From NCBI RefSeq assembly GCF_030818545.1, contig NZ_JAUTAH010000001.1, forward strand, positions 1,679,001-1,743,000: a stretch of DNA of 64,000 bases, given 5' to 3'. A program made the position numbers and the translations under genes. Within the stretch, counting starts at the first letter, position 1. Every line of letters begins with the position of its first letter. This stretch comes from Brevundimonas sp. SORGH_AS_0993. GTDB taxonomy: Bacteria > Pseudomonadota > Alphaproteobacteria > Caulobacterales > Caulobacteraceae. Of this stretch, positions 33,572 to 41,951 are shown one piece after another. The notes under the pieces are model-generated. The model was not told where the DNA came from and made no database searches. It was given only the letters and a program-made list of their open reading frames with translations.

Positions 33572-34355
33572 TATGCCGGCCGAACCCGCAGCCTCACCCG
33601 CAGGCCAGACGCCCCAGCCCGGCATGGACGCCGGACCCGGACAGCGGCTGCGCGTCGCCGCCGTCGGCGACCTGCACGTCGGCGAGACGACCCAGCGCGT
33701 CTACCGCGACCTGTTCGAGCGGGTGCATGAAGACGCGGACGTGCTGTGCCTGTGCGGCGACCTGGTCAATTTCGGCAAGAGTGTCGAGGTCGAGAATCTG
33801 CTGGAGGACCTGCGCGCCTGCCGCATTCCCATGGTCGGCGTCCTGGGCAATCACGAACACGACTGCGGCCAGCCGGAAGAGGTGACACGCCTGTTGACCG
33901 ACGCCGGCGTCCGGATGCTGACCGGCGAAGCCTACGAGATCGAAGGCGTCGGCTTCGCGGGCGGCAAGGGCTTCGTCGGCGGCTTCGGCCGCTACATGCT
34001 GAGCTCCTTCGGAGAGACCTCGATCAAGACCTTCGTTCAGGAGGCGGTGGAGGACGCCAATCTGATCGAGAACTCGATCCGCACCCTGCGCACCGAACGC
34101 AGCGTCGTCCTGCTGCACTATTCGCCTGTTGTCGACACGGTGGTCGGCGAGCCGCCAGAGATTCATCCCTTCCTGGGCTCCTCGCGCCTGGCCGAGGTCA
34201 TCGACCGCTACGAAAACGTCAAGCTGGTGGTCCACGGCCACGCCCATCGCGGCGCGCCCCAGGGCCGCACGGCGCGCGGCGTGCCCGTTTACAACGTCGC
34301 CCTGCCGGTCCTTCGCACCCTGAGCGACACGCCCTACCGCGTGTTCGAAATTTGA
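33555..34355 (+). CDS. Metallophosphoesterase paired with the nucleotidyltransferase-fold protein
   Basis: A 266-residue calcineurin-like phosphoesterase with a full set of metal motifs: AVGDLHVGE (about 37), CLCGDLVNFG, VLGNHEHDC, LLHYSPVVDT and VVHGHAHRGAPQG. A Pro/Ala-rich stretch of about 30 residues precedes the fold; there is no signal peptide, so it is cytoplasmic. Start ATG 33555 lies inside the 3' end of the upstream gene, indicating coupled translation. The substrate (nucleotide, nucleotidylated protein or RNA) is not evident. Confidence 0.88.
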   Translation: MTPSPDMPAEPAASPAGQTPQPGMDAGPGQRLRVAAVGDLHVGETTQRVYRDLFERVHEDADVLCLCGDLVNFGKSVEVENLLEDLRACRIPMVGVLGNHEHDCGQPEEVTRLLTDAGVRMLTGEAYEIEGVGFAGGKGFVGGFGRYMLSSFGETSIKTFVQEAVEDANLIENSIRTLRTERSVVLLHYSPVVDTVVGEPPEIHPFLGSSRLAEVIDRYENVKLVVHGHAHRGAPQGRTARGVPVYNVALPVLRTLSDTPYRVFEI

Positions 34356-34403
34356 GCGGCGGACATTCGGCGCGTCAGATATTTCTTAGCTGCAACAAGA
34401 CTT

Positions 34404-34421
34404 TGTCCTGTACCGTACACA
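34404..34421. promoter_or_regulatory. TGT-N12-ACA dyad and TGTAC-C-GTACA palindrome upstream of bphO
   Basis: TGT (34404-34406) - 12 bp - ACA (34419-34421) fits the PpsR/CrtJ operator form known from phototrophic alphaproteobacteria, and an 11-bp palindrome TGTACCGTACA lies within it at 34409-34419. It is 48 bp before the heme oxygenase start, in a locally AT-richer promoter gap. Which regulator binds is inference. Confidence 0.35.
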
Positions 34422-34468
34422 AGATAACGCAGCGTTGCCTTGCAGGCGCGTTCTGCTAGACGAAGGAG

Positions 34469-35050
34469 ATGAGAGGTTCGTTCCAAGAGCAATTCGGCCT
34501 GGGCGAACCGCCTGTTCACGCCCGTCAGGCGCTGCGTGAGGCGACACGTCCCGACCATGATGCGGTCGACGCCGCCTTCTCTCGCTACGACCTGACCCAT
34601 GCGGACGGTTACGCAGATTTCCTGGCGGCCCAGGCCCGGGTGTTCGCCCCGGTGGAGACGGCTTTGGACGCCGCCGGCGTCGAGGCCCTGGTCCCCGATT
34701 GGCCTCTGCGCCGGCGCGCGGATCGCCTGTCGGACGATCTCGCGCGTCTGGGTCGGCCGACCGTCTTCGGCGACATCGACCTGCGCCTGACCGGCCCCGC
34801 CGCCGTCCTCGGCGCGCTTTACGTGCTTGAAGGCTCGCGTCTGGGCGGCGCCCTTCTGAGCCGCAGCGCGCCCCAGGGCGCGCCCACCCGCTTTCTGATC
34901 GACGACGACCGCGCCGCCCGCTGGCGCGCCCTGGTCGATTTGATCGACCGACGCCTGACCCGCCCCCAGGATATCGACGACGCCGTGACGGCGGCCCGTG
35001 CGGTGTTCCAGATTTTTCTGGCCGCCGCGCAGCGGGAACACGGCCAATGA
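34469..35050 (+). CDS. bphO: Biliverdin-producing heme oxygenase
   Basis: Heme oxygenase opens heme to biliverdin IX-alpha, the chromophore of the phytochrome encoded next. The 193-residue helical protein has the proximal histidine region ALREATRPDHDAVDAAF (about 22-38) and the distal glycine-rich helix LGALYVLEGSRLGGALLSR. GAAGGAG precedes the ATG. Its stop overlaps the phytochrome start (ATGA), the standard bphO-bphP arrangement. Confidence 0.92.
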   Translation: MRGSFQEQFGLGEPPVHARQALREATRPDHDAVDAAFSRYDLTHADGYADFLAAQARVFAPVETALDAAGVEALVPDWPLRRRADRLSDDLARLGRPTVFGDIDLRLTGPAAVLGALYVLEGSRLGGALLSRSAPQGAPTRFLIDDDRAARWRALVDLIDRRLTRPQDIDDAVTAARAVFQIFLAAAQREHGQ

Positions 35051-37620
35051 CCGATTCACCTTTTGGATCGGTCGATCTGACCAACTGCGACCGCGAACCG
35101 ATCCATCTGCTGGGCGCGATCCAGCCGATCGGCTTCCTGCTCGTCCTCACTCAGGACTGGATGGTCGAACGCGCCTCCGCCAATATCGAGGAATTCCTTG
35201 GGCTGACCGCCCAAGAGGTCATAGGCCGCCCTCTGGACGGCCTGTTCGACGACGAGGCCATTCACACGCTGCGCAATCGCGTGACCATGCTGCGCGGCGT
35301 CGATGCGGTAGAGCGGATGTTCCACCACCCGCTGATGCCGGGCCGGCCCCCGTTCGACATCGCCGTTCATGTGTCGGACGGCCGTATCGTCATCGAGGCC
35401 CAGCCTTCCAGCGAACTGAGCGGCGACGCCACCAACACCGTCCGCTCCATGATCGCCCGCCTAGATCAGGCGCCGGACCTCATGCGCTTCCTCGACGAGG
35501 GCGCGCGCCTTGTCCGCGCCCTGACCGGCATCGACCGCGTCATGATCTATCGCTTCGCCGAGGACGGCTCGGGCGAAGTGGCGGCCGAATCCGCCAAGGC
35601 CGGAATCGGCAGCTTTAAGGGCCTTCATTATCCGGCCAGCGACATCCCGCGTCAGGCCAGGGAGCTCTACCGGCGGAACCTGCTGCGCATCATCTGCGAC
35701 ATCGAGGCCGCACCCGTGCCCGTCCTGCCGGCCCGCGACGGCGAGGGGCGTCTGCTGGACCTGTCCCTTTCGGTGCTGCGCAGCGTCTCGCCGATCCACA
35801 TCGAATATCTGCGCAACATGGACGTGCGCGCCTCCATGTCGATCTCGATCATCGTGGACGACAGGCTGTGGGGGCTGTTCGCCTGCCACCACTACAGCCC
35901 GATGGCGCCCAGTTTCGAGCGCCGCTCGGTCTATGAGCTGCTGGCCCAGATGTTCTCGATGCGGCTGGAGAGTCGGGAACGCAAGGAATTGGTCGAGTTC
36001 GAACGTCGCGCGCGCGACATCGCCGACCAGCTGCTGGGCGCCGTAGCCTCCGACGACACCCTGTTGAACGATCCGGACTGGCTCAGCGAAATCCTGACCA
36101 GCGCCATTCCGGCGGATGGGGTGGGCGTCTGGATCAACGGCAGCCACGCCTTCTCGGGCGTCACGCCCGACGCCGGCACCTTCCGCCGCATCGTCGCCAG
36201 ACTGACCGAGATCAGCCCCGACCGCGTCTATGGCGCCGACCAGATCAGCCGCCTGGTTCCCGACGCGCCGCCGTCCGAGGCGGCGGGCCTCCTGGCCATT
36301 CCGATCTCTCGCGCGGCGCCGAACTTCGTCATCCTGTTCCGACAGGAGCTGATCCGCTCTGTCAGGTGGGGCGGCGATCCGCACAAGCCCGTCGAATACG
36401 GCCCCAACGGCCCCCGGCTGACCCCCCGCGCCAGTTTCGAGGAGTGGAAAGAGACGGTCGTGGGCCGGGCGCGCGACTTCTCCGCCTCGGAAAAGCGCGT
36501 CGCCGAGACCCTCCGCGCCACGCTGATCGAGGTCGTGCTGCGCATGGCCGACGAGGCCACCATCCAGCGCCAACAGGCGAACGAGCGGCAGGAATTGCTG
36601 ATCGCCGAACTGAACCACCGGGTCCGCAACATCCTGGGCATCATTCGCGGCCTGATCCGCCAGTCCAAGCCGCACGACAACTCCATCGAGAGCTTCGTCA
36701 CCATGGTCGACGGCCGAATCCACGCCCTGGCGCGCGCCCATAATCAGATTACGGACGATCACTGGGGACCTGCCCCGCTGCAGGCTCTGATCGACGCCGA
36801 AGCCGCCGCCTTCCTGGCCGAGGGGCCGGAACGGATTCGTTCGACCGGCGGCCACGTTCTCCTGAACCCCCAAGCCTATTCGACCATGGCCCTGGTCATC
36901 CATGAGCTGGTTACGAACTCGGCCAAATACGGCAGCCTGTCCGACAGCGGACTGGTGGACATCGACTGGCGGTTCAACCCTGCGGGCGATCTTCTGGTCG
37001 AATGGCGAGAGCAGGGCGGACCGCCCGTCAGGCCCCCGTCGCGCAAGGGCTTCGGCTCCACCATCATCGACCGTTCGGTGCCCTATGACCTGGGCGGCGA
37101 GTCTAGCATCGACTATCCGCCGGAAGGCGTGATCGTGCGCCTGCGCATTCCGGCCCGTCACGTCTCGGAACGCGGGCGCGATCAGGCGCGCAGTATCCGT
37201 TTTCCCCGCACCTCGATCGGCCACCCGACCCCGCCCCCCACGACGATCCTGAAGGGGCAGCGCATGCTGCTGGTCGAGGACAGTCTGATCATCGCCATGG
37301 ACGCCGAAGACGTGCTGAACCGCCTGGGCGCCGCCTCGGTGCTGACCGCCTCCACGGTCGATGCGGCCCTGGACTTCATCGCCGCCTCGCCCCCCACCCT
37401 GGCCGTGCTGGACATCAACCTGGGCGACCACACCAGCTATCCGGTCGCCAATCGGCTGAAGGAACTGGGCGTGCCCTTCCTTTTCGCCTCGGGCTATGGC
37501 GAGCAGGCCAAGCTGCCGGCGGCCCACGCCGACCGCCCCATACTGCAAAAACCCTATACGCTGGAAAATGTGGCCCGGGCCCTGGACGCTCTGGTCGCCC
37601 CGGACGCCGCCGAGGACTGA
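35047..37620 (+). CDS. bphP: Bacteriophytochrome hybrid histidine kinase (HWE type)
   Basis: An 857-residue red/far-red photoreceptor. It has an N-terminal PAS with biliverdin-binding cysteine (about C14 in LTNCDREPIHLLGAIQP), GAF (about 140-310; DIPRQARELYRRN chromophore pocket), PHY (about 320-500), an HWE/HisKA2-type kinase (phospho-accepting His about 524 in ELNHRVRNILG; ATP-lid HELVTNSAKYG), and a C-terminal receiver (acceptor Asp about 789 in AVLDINLGD). Fusion to its own receiver makes it a hybrid kinase, so output needs a further phosphotransfer or response partner not seen nearby. Coupled to bphO. Confidence 0.95.
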   Translation: MTDSPFGSVDLTNCDREPIHLLGAIQPIGFLLVLTQDWMVERASANIEEFLGLTAQEVIGRPLDGLFDDEAIHTLRNRVTMLRGVDAVERMFHHPLMPGRPPFDIAVHVSDGRIVIEAQPSSELSGDATNTVRSMIARLDQAPDLMRFLDEGARLVRALTGIDRVMIYRFAEDGSGEVAAESAKAGIGSFKGLHYPASDIPRQARELYRRNLLRIICDIEAAPVPVLPARDGEGRLLDLSLSVLRSVSPIHIEYLRNMDVRASMSISIIVDDRLWGLFACHHYSPMAPSFERRSVYELLAQMFSMRLESRERKELVEFERRARDIADQLLGAVASDDTLLNDPDWLSEILTSAIPADGVGVWINGSHAFSGVTPDAGTFRRIVARLTEISPDRVYGADQISRLVPDAPPSEAAGLLAIPISRAAPNFVILFRQELIRSVRWGGDPHKPVEYGPNGPRLTPRASFEEWKETVVGRARDFSASEKRVAETLRATLIEVVLRMADEATIQRQQANERQELLIAELNHRVRNILGIIRGLIRQSKPHDNSIESFVTMVDGRIHALARAHNQITDDHWGPAPLQALIDAEAAAFLAEGPERIRSTGGHVLLNPQAYSTMALVIHELVTNSAKYGSLSDSGLVDIDWRFNPAGDLLVEWREQGGPPVRPPSRKGFGSTIIDRSVPYDLGGESSIDYPPEGVIVRLRIPARHVSERGRDQARSIRFPRTSIGHPTPPPTTILKGQRMLLVEDSLIIAMDAEDVLNRLGAASVLTASTVDAALDFIAASPPTLAVLDINLGDHTSYPVANRLKELGVPFLFASGYGEQAKLPAAHADRPILQKPYTLENVARALDALVAPDAAED

Positions 37621-37627
37621 GCTCCTC

Positions 37628-38410
37628 TCAGCGCGCCTTGGGCGGCCAGGGCAGGAAGCGCGACACGCGGGCCTGATAGGCGCGGTAGGCCTGGGGCCGG
37701 GATTTCAGCATCTGGGCCTCCAGCATCGGTACGCCGCTGACATGGTTCAGCAGCCACCACATAAGGATCGGCGCCAGCAGCGAAAGCCAGCCGAAGACAT
37801 AGCCGTCGGCCAGGGCCATGATCGGCCACGCCAGCCACACCGTCCATTCGAAGAAGTAGTTCGGGTGCCGGGACCAGGCCCACAGTCCCGTGTCGGCCAC
37901 CTTGCCCTTGTTCGACGGATTTCGGCGGAAGGCGGCCATCTGACGATCCGCCAGAGCCTCGCCCCCGACCGCGACCAGGACGATGATCGCCGCCAAGGCG
38001 TCGCGCCATCCCAAGACCGCCTCAGGGCGAACGGCCGCCGCGCGCACCGATGTCGCCAGGACGACGACCGTAGCGGCCTGGATCATCAGAAACCCCCAAG
38101 CCTTCAGTTCCCAGCCGCCCCATTCCTTCTTGAAGTCCTCGTAGCGCGGGTCGGGCGTGTTGGACCGCGCGGTCCTGAGGGCGATATAGCCGCCCAGCCT
38201 CAGCGCCCACAGGCCGATCAGCAACGCGGCCAGCCCCTGGCGCGTCCAGACCGCTTCAGGCGCGGGCCACAGAGCCGCCAGGGCGCCGATCGCGCCGACG
38301 GACAGGGTCCAGACCACGTCGGTCCAGCCGCCATCCCCCGCCAGACGCACGATCAGCCAGGCCAGAGTCAGGGCGACCGCCGCCAGGATCGCGCAGACGA
38401 TCAGAACCAA
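37628..38410 (-). CDS. DUF1295 membrane protein (steroid 5-alpha-reductase-like)
   Basis: A 260-residue protein with about seven membrane segments. The C-terminal signature GLWAWSRHPNYFFEW (about 185-199) is that of DUF1295/ICMT-like and steroid-reductase folds. The start is a TTG at 38410, chosen because AAGGAG lies eight bases upstream; longer readings overlap chrR. In Rhodobacter and other alphaproteobacteria DUF1295 genes belong to the RpoE-ChrR singlet-oxygen regulon with DUF1365 and FAD-oxidoreductase genes, all present here. The reaction is unproven, possibly lipid modification. Confidence 0.85.
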   Translation of the reverse strand: MVLIVCAILAAVALTLAWLIVRLAGDGGWTDVVWTLSVGAIGALAALWPAPEAVWTRQGLAALLIGLWALRLGGYIALRTARSNTPDPRYEDFKKEWGGWELKAWGFLMIQAATVVVLATSVRAAAVRPEAVLGWRDALAAIIVLVAVGGEALADRQMAAFRRNPSNKGKVADTGLWAWSRHPNYFFEWTVWLAWPIMALADGYVFGWLSLLAPILMWWLLNHVSGVPMLEAQMLKSRPQAYRAYQARVSRFLPWPPKAR

Positions 38411-38466
38411 AACGCCGTCTCCTTCGCTTGGGAAACCCGACCCGCGAGGGACGGTTGCGGATGCGC

Positions 38467-39108
38467 CTACAATTTGACGAAGGGCTGGAGAACCTTGCCC
38501 AGCCAGCCGTCCAGCAGGATCTGACCGTCCAGGGCCGCCACGCACAGACAAGCCTCATCCGAGATCACGCGCGGCTGGTGCAGGGTTTCGTGATCCGCCT
38601 CTTCCAGATCGCCGACGTCGAACCGTTCGTCCTCGACGGCGTAGGCGCCGGACAGGACGCAGGTAAGCTCCACCCCGCCGTGGGTGTGTCGCGGCATGAC
38701 GCGGCCGGGCTGGATGTCCAGCAGTATGACGCGGCAATCCCCGTCGCGGGGCGCGTGGACGTCACGGATGCGCACGCCTGGCCCCCTCCAGCGCCAGGGC
38801 CCCAGGGCGTAGCGCCGCAACGGCTCGGGCAGTTGCGGCATGTCGTTCAGCGGGCGCGGCGTCTGGACCACGCCGGCGTCTGTCTCGGCGCGCGCCATGA
38901 TCCGGGCCAGGGCATCCGAGGCCAGGGGTTCGGGGTCCACGTCGTCCAGCATCCGTCCGCCCACAGCCTGCAAGGTGCGAGCGAAGGCCGCCGCACGCGG
39001 CCGCAGCGCAAGGTGCGCGGCCACGACCACCGCCTCGGGCGGGCTCAGCGTACCGGCCGCATAGGCCAGCAAACGGTCGTCGGACACGGTATGGCGCGCC
39101 AAAGTCAT
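38467..39108 (-). CDS. chrR: ChrR-like anti-sigma factor, cupin type, with altered zinc site
   Basis: A 213-residue two-domain protein: an N-terminal anti-sigma helical domain and a C-terminal cupin (HTHGGVELTCVL, YAVEDERFDVGDL, DHETLHQP) whose His/Glu metal ligands are kept. ChrR holds its sigma factor until singlet oxygen appears. The classical zinc ligands are His, His and Cys-x2-Cys; here both histidines (about H6 and H32) are present but the stretch after H32 reads LALRPRAAAF, with Arg and Ala in place of the cysteines. Overlaps the sigma gene by 4 bp. Confidence 0.9.
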   Translation of the reverse strand: MTLARHTVSDDRLLAYAAGTLSPPEAVVVAAHLALRPRAAAFARTLQAVGGRMLDDVDPEPLASDALARIMARAETDAGVVQTPRPLNDMPQLPEPLRRYALGPWRWRGPGVRIRDVHAPRDGDCRVILLDIQPGRVMPRHTHGGVELTCVLSGAYAVEDERFDVGDLEEADHETLHQPRVISDEACLCVAALDGQILLDGWLGKVLQPFVKL

Positions 39109-39674
39109 TGCGGACCTCGCAGCGGTTCCAGGGCGATGCGGAGCTTGATCATGGCCTTGCGGATGCGGGACTTCACGGTTCCCAGAGGAAGGTTCAAATG
39201 ACGGGCGATCTCGGAATGGGTGTCGCCTTGGAAAAATGCCAGGCGCAGCACCTCGATATGATCGGGCGACAACTGGCGCAGGGCGGCGTTCAGCCGAGCC
39301 GCCTCCTCGGCTCCCGACAACAGGTCGTCAGGGCGTTCGGGCTCCTCGGGCAGAAGGCTGAACTCGGGCGCGGGGGGCTGGCGCGATTCCTTGCGCAGCA
39401 TGTCCAGGCGCCGGTTGCGCGCAATGGTGAAAATCCAGGTCGCCGCGCTGGCTCTTGTCGGATCGAACAAATCGGCCTTGCGCCAGACCGTCAGCATGGC
39501 GTCCTGCGCGAAATCCTCGGCCGCGCTGGCCGTGGCGCCGGCCCGCATCAGATAGGCCTTCAACCGAGGTGCGAAATAGCCGAACAGCCGGGCGAAAGCC
39601 TCTCGGTCGCGGGTCATCGCCACCGCCTGGATCAGACGGCTGTTCTCGTCTCCGGCGCCCGTCGAGGCGCTCAT
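39105..39674 (-). CDS. ECF RNA polymerase sigma factor, RpoE/ChrR group
   Basis: A 189-residue ECF sigma factor. Region 2 is visible in AREAFARLF-like helix to SAAEDFAQDAMLTVWRKADLF (about 50-70) and TWIFTIARNRRLDMLRKE, and region 4 in LSPDHIEVLRLAFFQGDTHSEIARHLNLPLGTVKSRI split over about 125-165. ATG 39674 marks the family-like N terminus. With chrR it should direct the response to singlet oxygen or organic peroxide. I could not find a convincing TGATC-type promoter in the 130-bp gap it shares with the divergent FAD gene. Confidence 0.93.
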   Translation of the reverse strand: MSASTGAGDENSRLIQAVAMTRDREAFARLFGYFAPRLKAYLMRAGATASAAEDFAQDAMLTVWRKADLFDPTRASAATWIFTIARNRRLDMLRKESRQPPAPEFSLLPEEPERPDDLLSGAEEAARLNAALRQLSPDHIEVLRLAFFQGDTHSEIARHLNLPLGTVKSRIRKAMIKLRIALEPLRGPQ

Positions 39675-39804
39675 GGTTCGAAGTTCCGGCGATGCGAAGA
39701 CCGTTTCATGCATGGCTTTTATACGCGACTTGGCCGAATCCGGATTGCGGCATCCGAGCGTCGGCGCGCGACGTATCGAAACGGAAAACATGACGGGAGT
39801 TTCC

Positions 39805-41172
39805 ATGCCGATGACAGGCCAATCGACCGCGCGCCCCTCGACCGCGCGCGCAGGCGAAGACGGCCGCCCGCTGCGGATCGCCGTCGTCGGCTCTGGCATA
39901 TCGGCGCTGTCGTGCGCCTGGCTGTTGTCCCGGCGCCATGAGGTGACGGTCTATGAACAGGCCGACCGTCTGGGGGGCCACACCAATACGGTCGAGGTCC
40001 AGACCGCAGCCGCCGCAACGCCGGTCGATACGGGCTTCATCGTCTTCAACGACGCCACCTATCCCAATCTCGTGGCCCTGTTCGACCATCTTGGCGTCCA
40101 GAGCCGGGCCACGGACATGTCCTTCGCCGTCTCCCTGGACGAAGGGCGTTTCGAATACGCCGCCCCCGCCCTGTTCGCCCAGCGCCGCAACGCCTTCCGC
40201 CCGCGCTTCTGGAACATGTTGCGCGAGATTCTGCGCTTCTACCGCATGGCCCCGGCGCAGTTGTCGTCTCTGAGCGATCCCAACCTGACCTTGGGCGACT
40301 ATCTGAAGCGCGAGGGCTTCAGCGAGGCGTTCCGCGACGATCATCTGCTGCCGATGGCCGCCGCCATCTGGTCCTCGCCCGCCCACACCTTGCTGGACTA
40401 TCCGGCCGAGAGCTTCATCCGTTTCTGCGGCAATCACGGTCTGCTGAATCTGACAGGCCGTCCCGTCTGGCGCACGGTCCAGGGCGGCAGCCGGACCTAT
40501 GTGGCCCGGCTGGTCCAGGATCTGGGCGACGGGATTCGCCTGTCACGCGGCGCGGCGCGGGTCCGGCGACTGGACGACGGGGTCGAAGTTCTGGATTCCC
40601 ACGGCGGAATCGAGCGTTTCGACCACGTCGTCATCGGCGCCCATGCCGATCAGGCCCTGGCCATGCTGGCCGAACCGACGCCGGCCGAACGTCTCTTGCT
40701 GGGCGCCTTCCGTTACAGCCGCAATCTCACCGTTCTACATTCGGACGCCGGCCTTATGCCGCGTCGGCGCCGCGCCTGGGCGGCCTGGAACTATATCGGG
40801 GTCGAGGGCGGCCTGTGCGTCAGCTATTGGATGAACCGGCTTCAGGGCCTGACTGGACCCGACCTGTTCGTCACCCTGAATCCGCCGCGCCCGCCCCGAC
40901 CCGAGATGCTGTTGCGCACTGAAATCTACGAACACCCCATCTTCGACCCGGCCGCCGTCCAGGCGCAGAAAATGTTGTGGAGCCTCCAGGGCCAGGGCGG
41001 CGTATGGTACTGCGGCGCCCACTTCGGCGCGGGTTTTCACGAGGACGGCCTCCAATCCGGCCTCGCGGTCGCGGAACAACTGGGCGGCGTGCGTCGTCCA
41101 TGGACCGTCGCCGACGAAAGCGGACGCATCCATATCGCGCCCACCGCTGTCGACCTGGCCCGCGCGGCGTGA
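39805..41172 (+). CDS. FAD-dependent amine-oxidase-like oxidoreductase (COG2907)
   Basis: A 455-residue flavoprotein. The N-terminal dinucleotide fold IAVVGSGISALSCAWLL (about 30-46) and EQADRLGGHTNTVEV bind FAD; the C-terminal CGAHFGAGFHEDGLQSG closes the FAD site. COG2907 proteins pair with DUF1365 in ECF-sigma/ChrR regulons and have been linked to unsaturated or furan fatty acid formation in Rhodobacter (from memory, details uncertain). GGGAG five bases before ATG 39805 decides the start over ATG 39790. It overlaps DUF1365 by four bases. Confidence 0.9.
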   Translation: MPMTGQSTARPSTARAGEDGRPLRIAVVGSGISALSCAWLLSRRHEVTVYEQADRLGGHTNTVEVQTAAAATPVDTGFIVFNDATYPNLVALFDHLGVQSRATDMSFAVSLDEGRFEYAAPALFAQRRNAFRPRFWNMLREILRFYRMAPAQLSSLSDPNLTLGDYLKREGFSEAFRDDHLLPMAAAIWSSPAHTLLDYPAESFIRFCGNHGLLNLTGRPVWRTVQGGSRTYVARLVQDLGDGIRLSRGAARVRRLDDGVEVLDSHGGIERFDHVVIGAHADQALAMLAEPTPAERLLLGAFRYSRNLTVLHSDAGLMPRRRRAWAAWNYIGVEGGLCVSYWMNRLQGLTGPDLFVTLNPPRPPRPEMLLRTEIYEHPIFDPAAVQAQKMLWSLQGQGGVWYCGAHFGAGFHEDGLQSGLAVAEQLGGVRRPWTVADESGRIHIAPTAVDLARAA

Positions 41173-41942
41173 TCTCGGCCCTCTATCGCGGCGAGGTGAT
41201 GCATCGGCGGCTGCGTCCGCGCGAGCATCGGCTGCGGTATCGGGTGTTCTGGCTGCTATTGGACCTGGGCGAACTGGAGGCCATCGATCGCCGCCTGCGG
41301 CTGTTCTCGCGCAACCGTTTCAACCTGCTGGGCTTCCACGACCGCGACCACGGCGACGGCTCCGAAATCCCGCTGCGGGATCAAATCCTGGCTCATCTGG
41401 ACTGCGCAGGCGTCGACATCGGCGACGGCGCCATACGACTCCTGACCATGCCGCGCATCCTCGGCTACGTCTTCAACCCCATCAGCCTGTATTACTGCCA
41501 TGCTCCGGATGGTCGTCTGGCGGCGGTGATCTATGAAGTGACCAGCACCTTCGGCCAGCGTCACGCCTATGTTCTGCCGGTCGCCGATGAAGACGCCCGT
41601 GGCGGCCGCTTTCGTCAGGGTGCGGCCAAGGCGCTCCACGTCTCCCCCTTCATGGGGATGGACATGCGCTATGCCTTTCGCGGCCATGCGCCGTCGGAGC
41701 GGTTGGACCTCGCCATCGATGGTTTCGACAGCGAGGGCCTGCTGATCGTCGCCGCGATGAAGGGGCGTCGCCGGCCTTTGACGGACGCCGCCCTGCTGGA
41801 AGCCGCGCTATCGATGCCGGCCCTGACACTCAAGGTTGTCGGCGCCATTCATTGGGAGGCGTTGAAGCTCTGGCTGAAACGAACGCCCTTGCACCCGGCC
41901 CCGCCGTCTTCCACTCTTGGCGACCGTGAACGCCGTGTTTGA
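41169..41942 (+). CDS. DUF1365 family protein
   Basis: A 257-residue DUF1365 protein starting at a GTG that overlaps the FAD-gene stop (GTGA). Family markers are LYRGEVMHRRLRPREHRLRYR at the N terminus (read with its first residues separate), RFNLLGFHDRDHGDG, and MPRILGYVFNPISLYYC, then HVSPFMGMDMRY. The domain is always found with COG2907-type flavoproteins and often a cyclopropane-fatty-acid-synthase-like methyltransferase, which is missing here. The function is unproven; a lipid or carotenoid-associated role is inferred from context. Confidence 0.88.
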   Translation: MISALYRGEVMHRRLRPREHRLRYRVFWLLLDLGELEAIDRRLRLFSRNRFNLLGFHDRDHGDGSEIPLRDQILAHLDCAGVDIGDGAIRLLTMPRILGYVFNPISLYYCHAPDGRLAAVIYEVTSTFGQRHAYVLPVADEDARGGRFRQGAAKALHVSPFMGMDMRYAFRGHAPSERLDLAIDGFDSEGLLIVAAMKGRRRPLTDAALLEAALSMPALTLKVVGAIHWEALKLWLKRTPLHPAPPSSTLGDRERRV

Positions 41943-41951
41943 AGGCCGTCC

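Noticed and set aside
35461..37548. 695-residue frame opposite bphP
   Set aside because: Antisense shadow; the phytochrome has all expected domains on the plus strand.
39675..39804. GGTTCGAA and TATACG/TATAAAA strings as tRNA or sigma-factor promoter
   Set aside because: No tRNA fold, and no TGATC-type partner element at proper spacing, so no promoter call was made.
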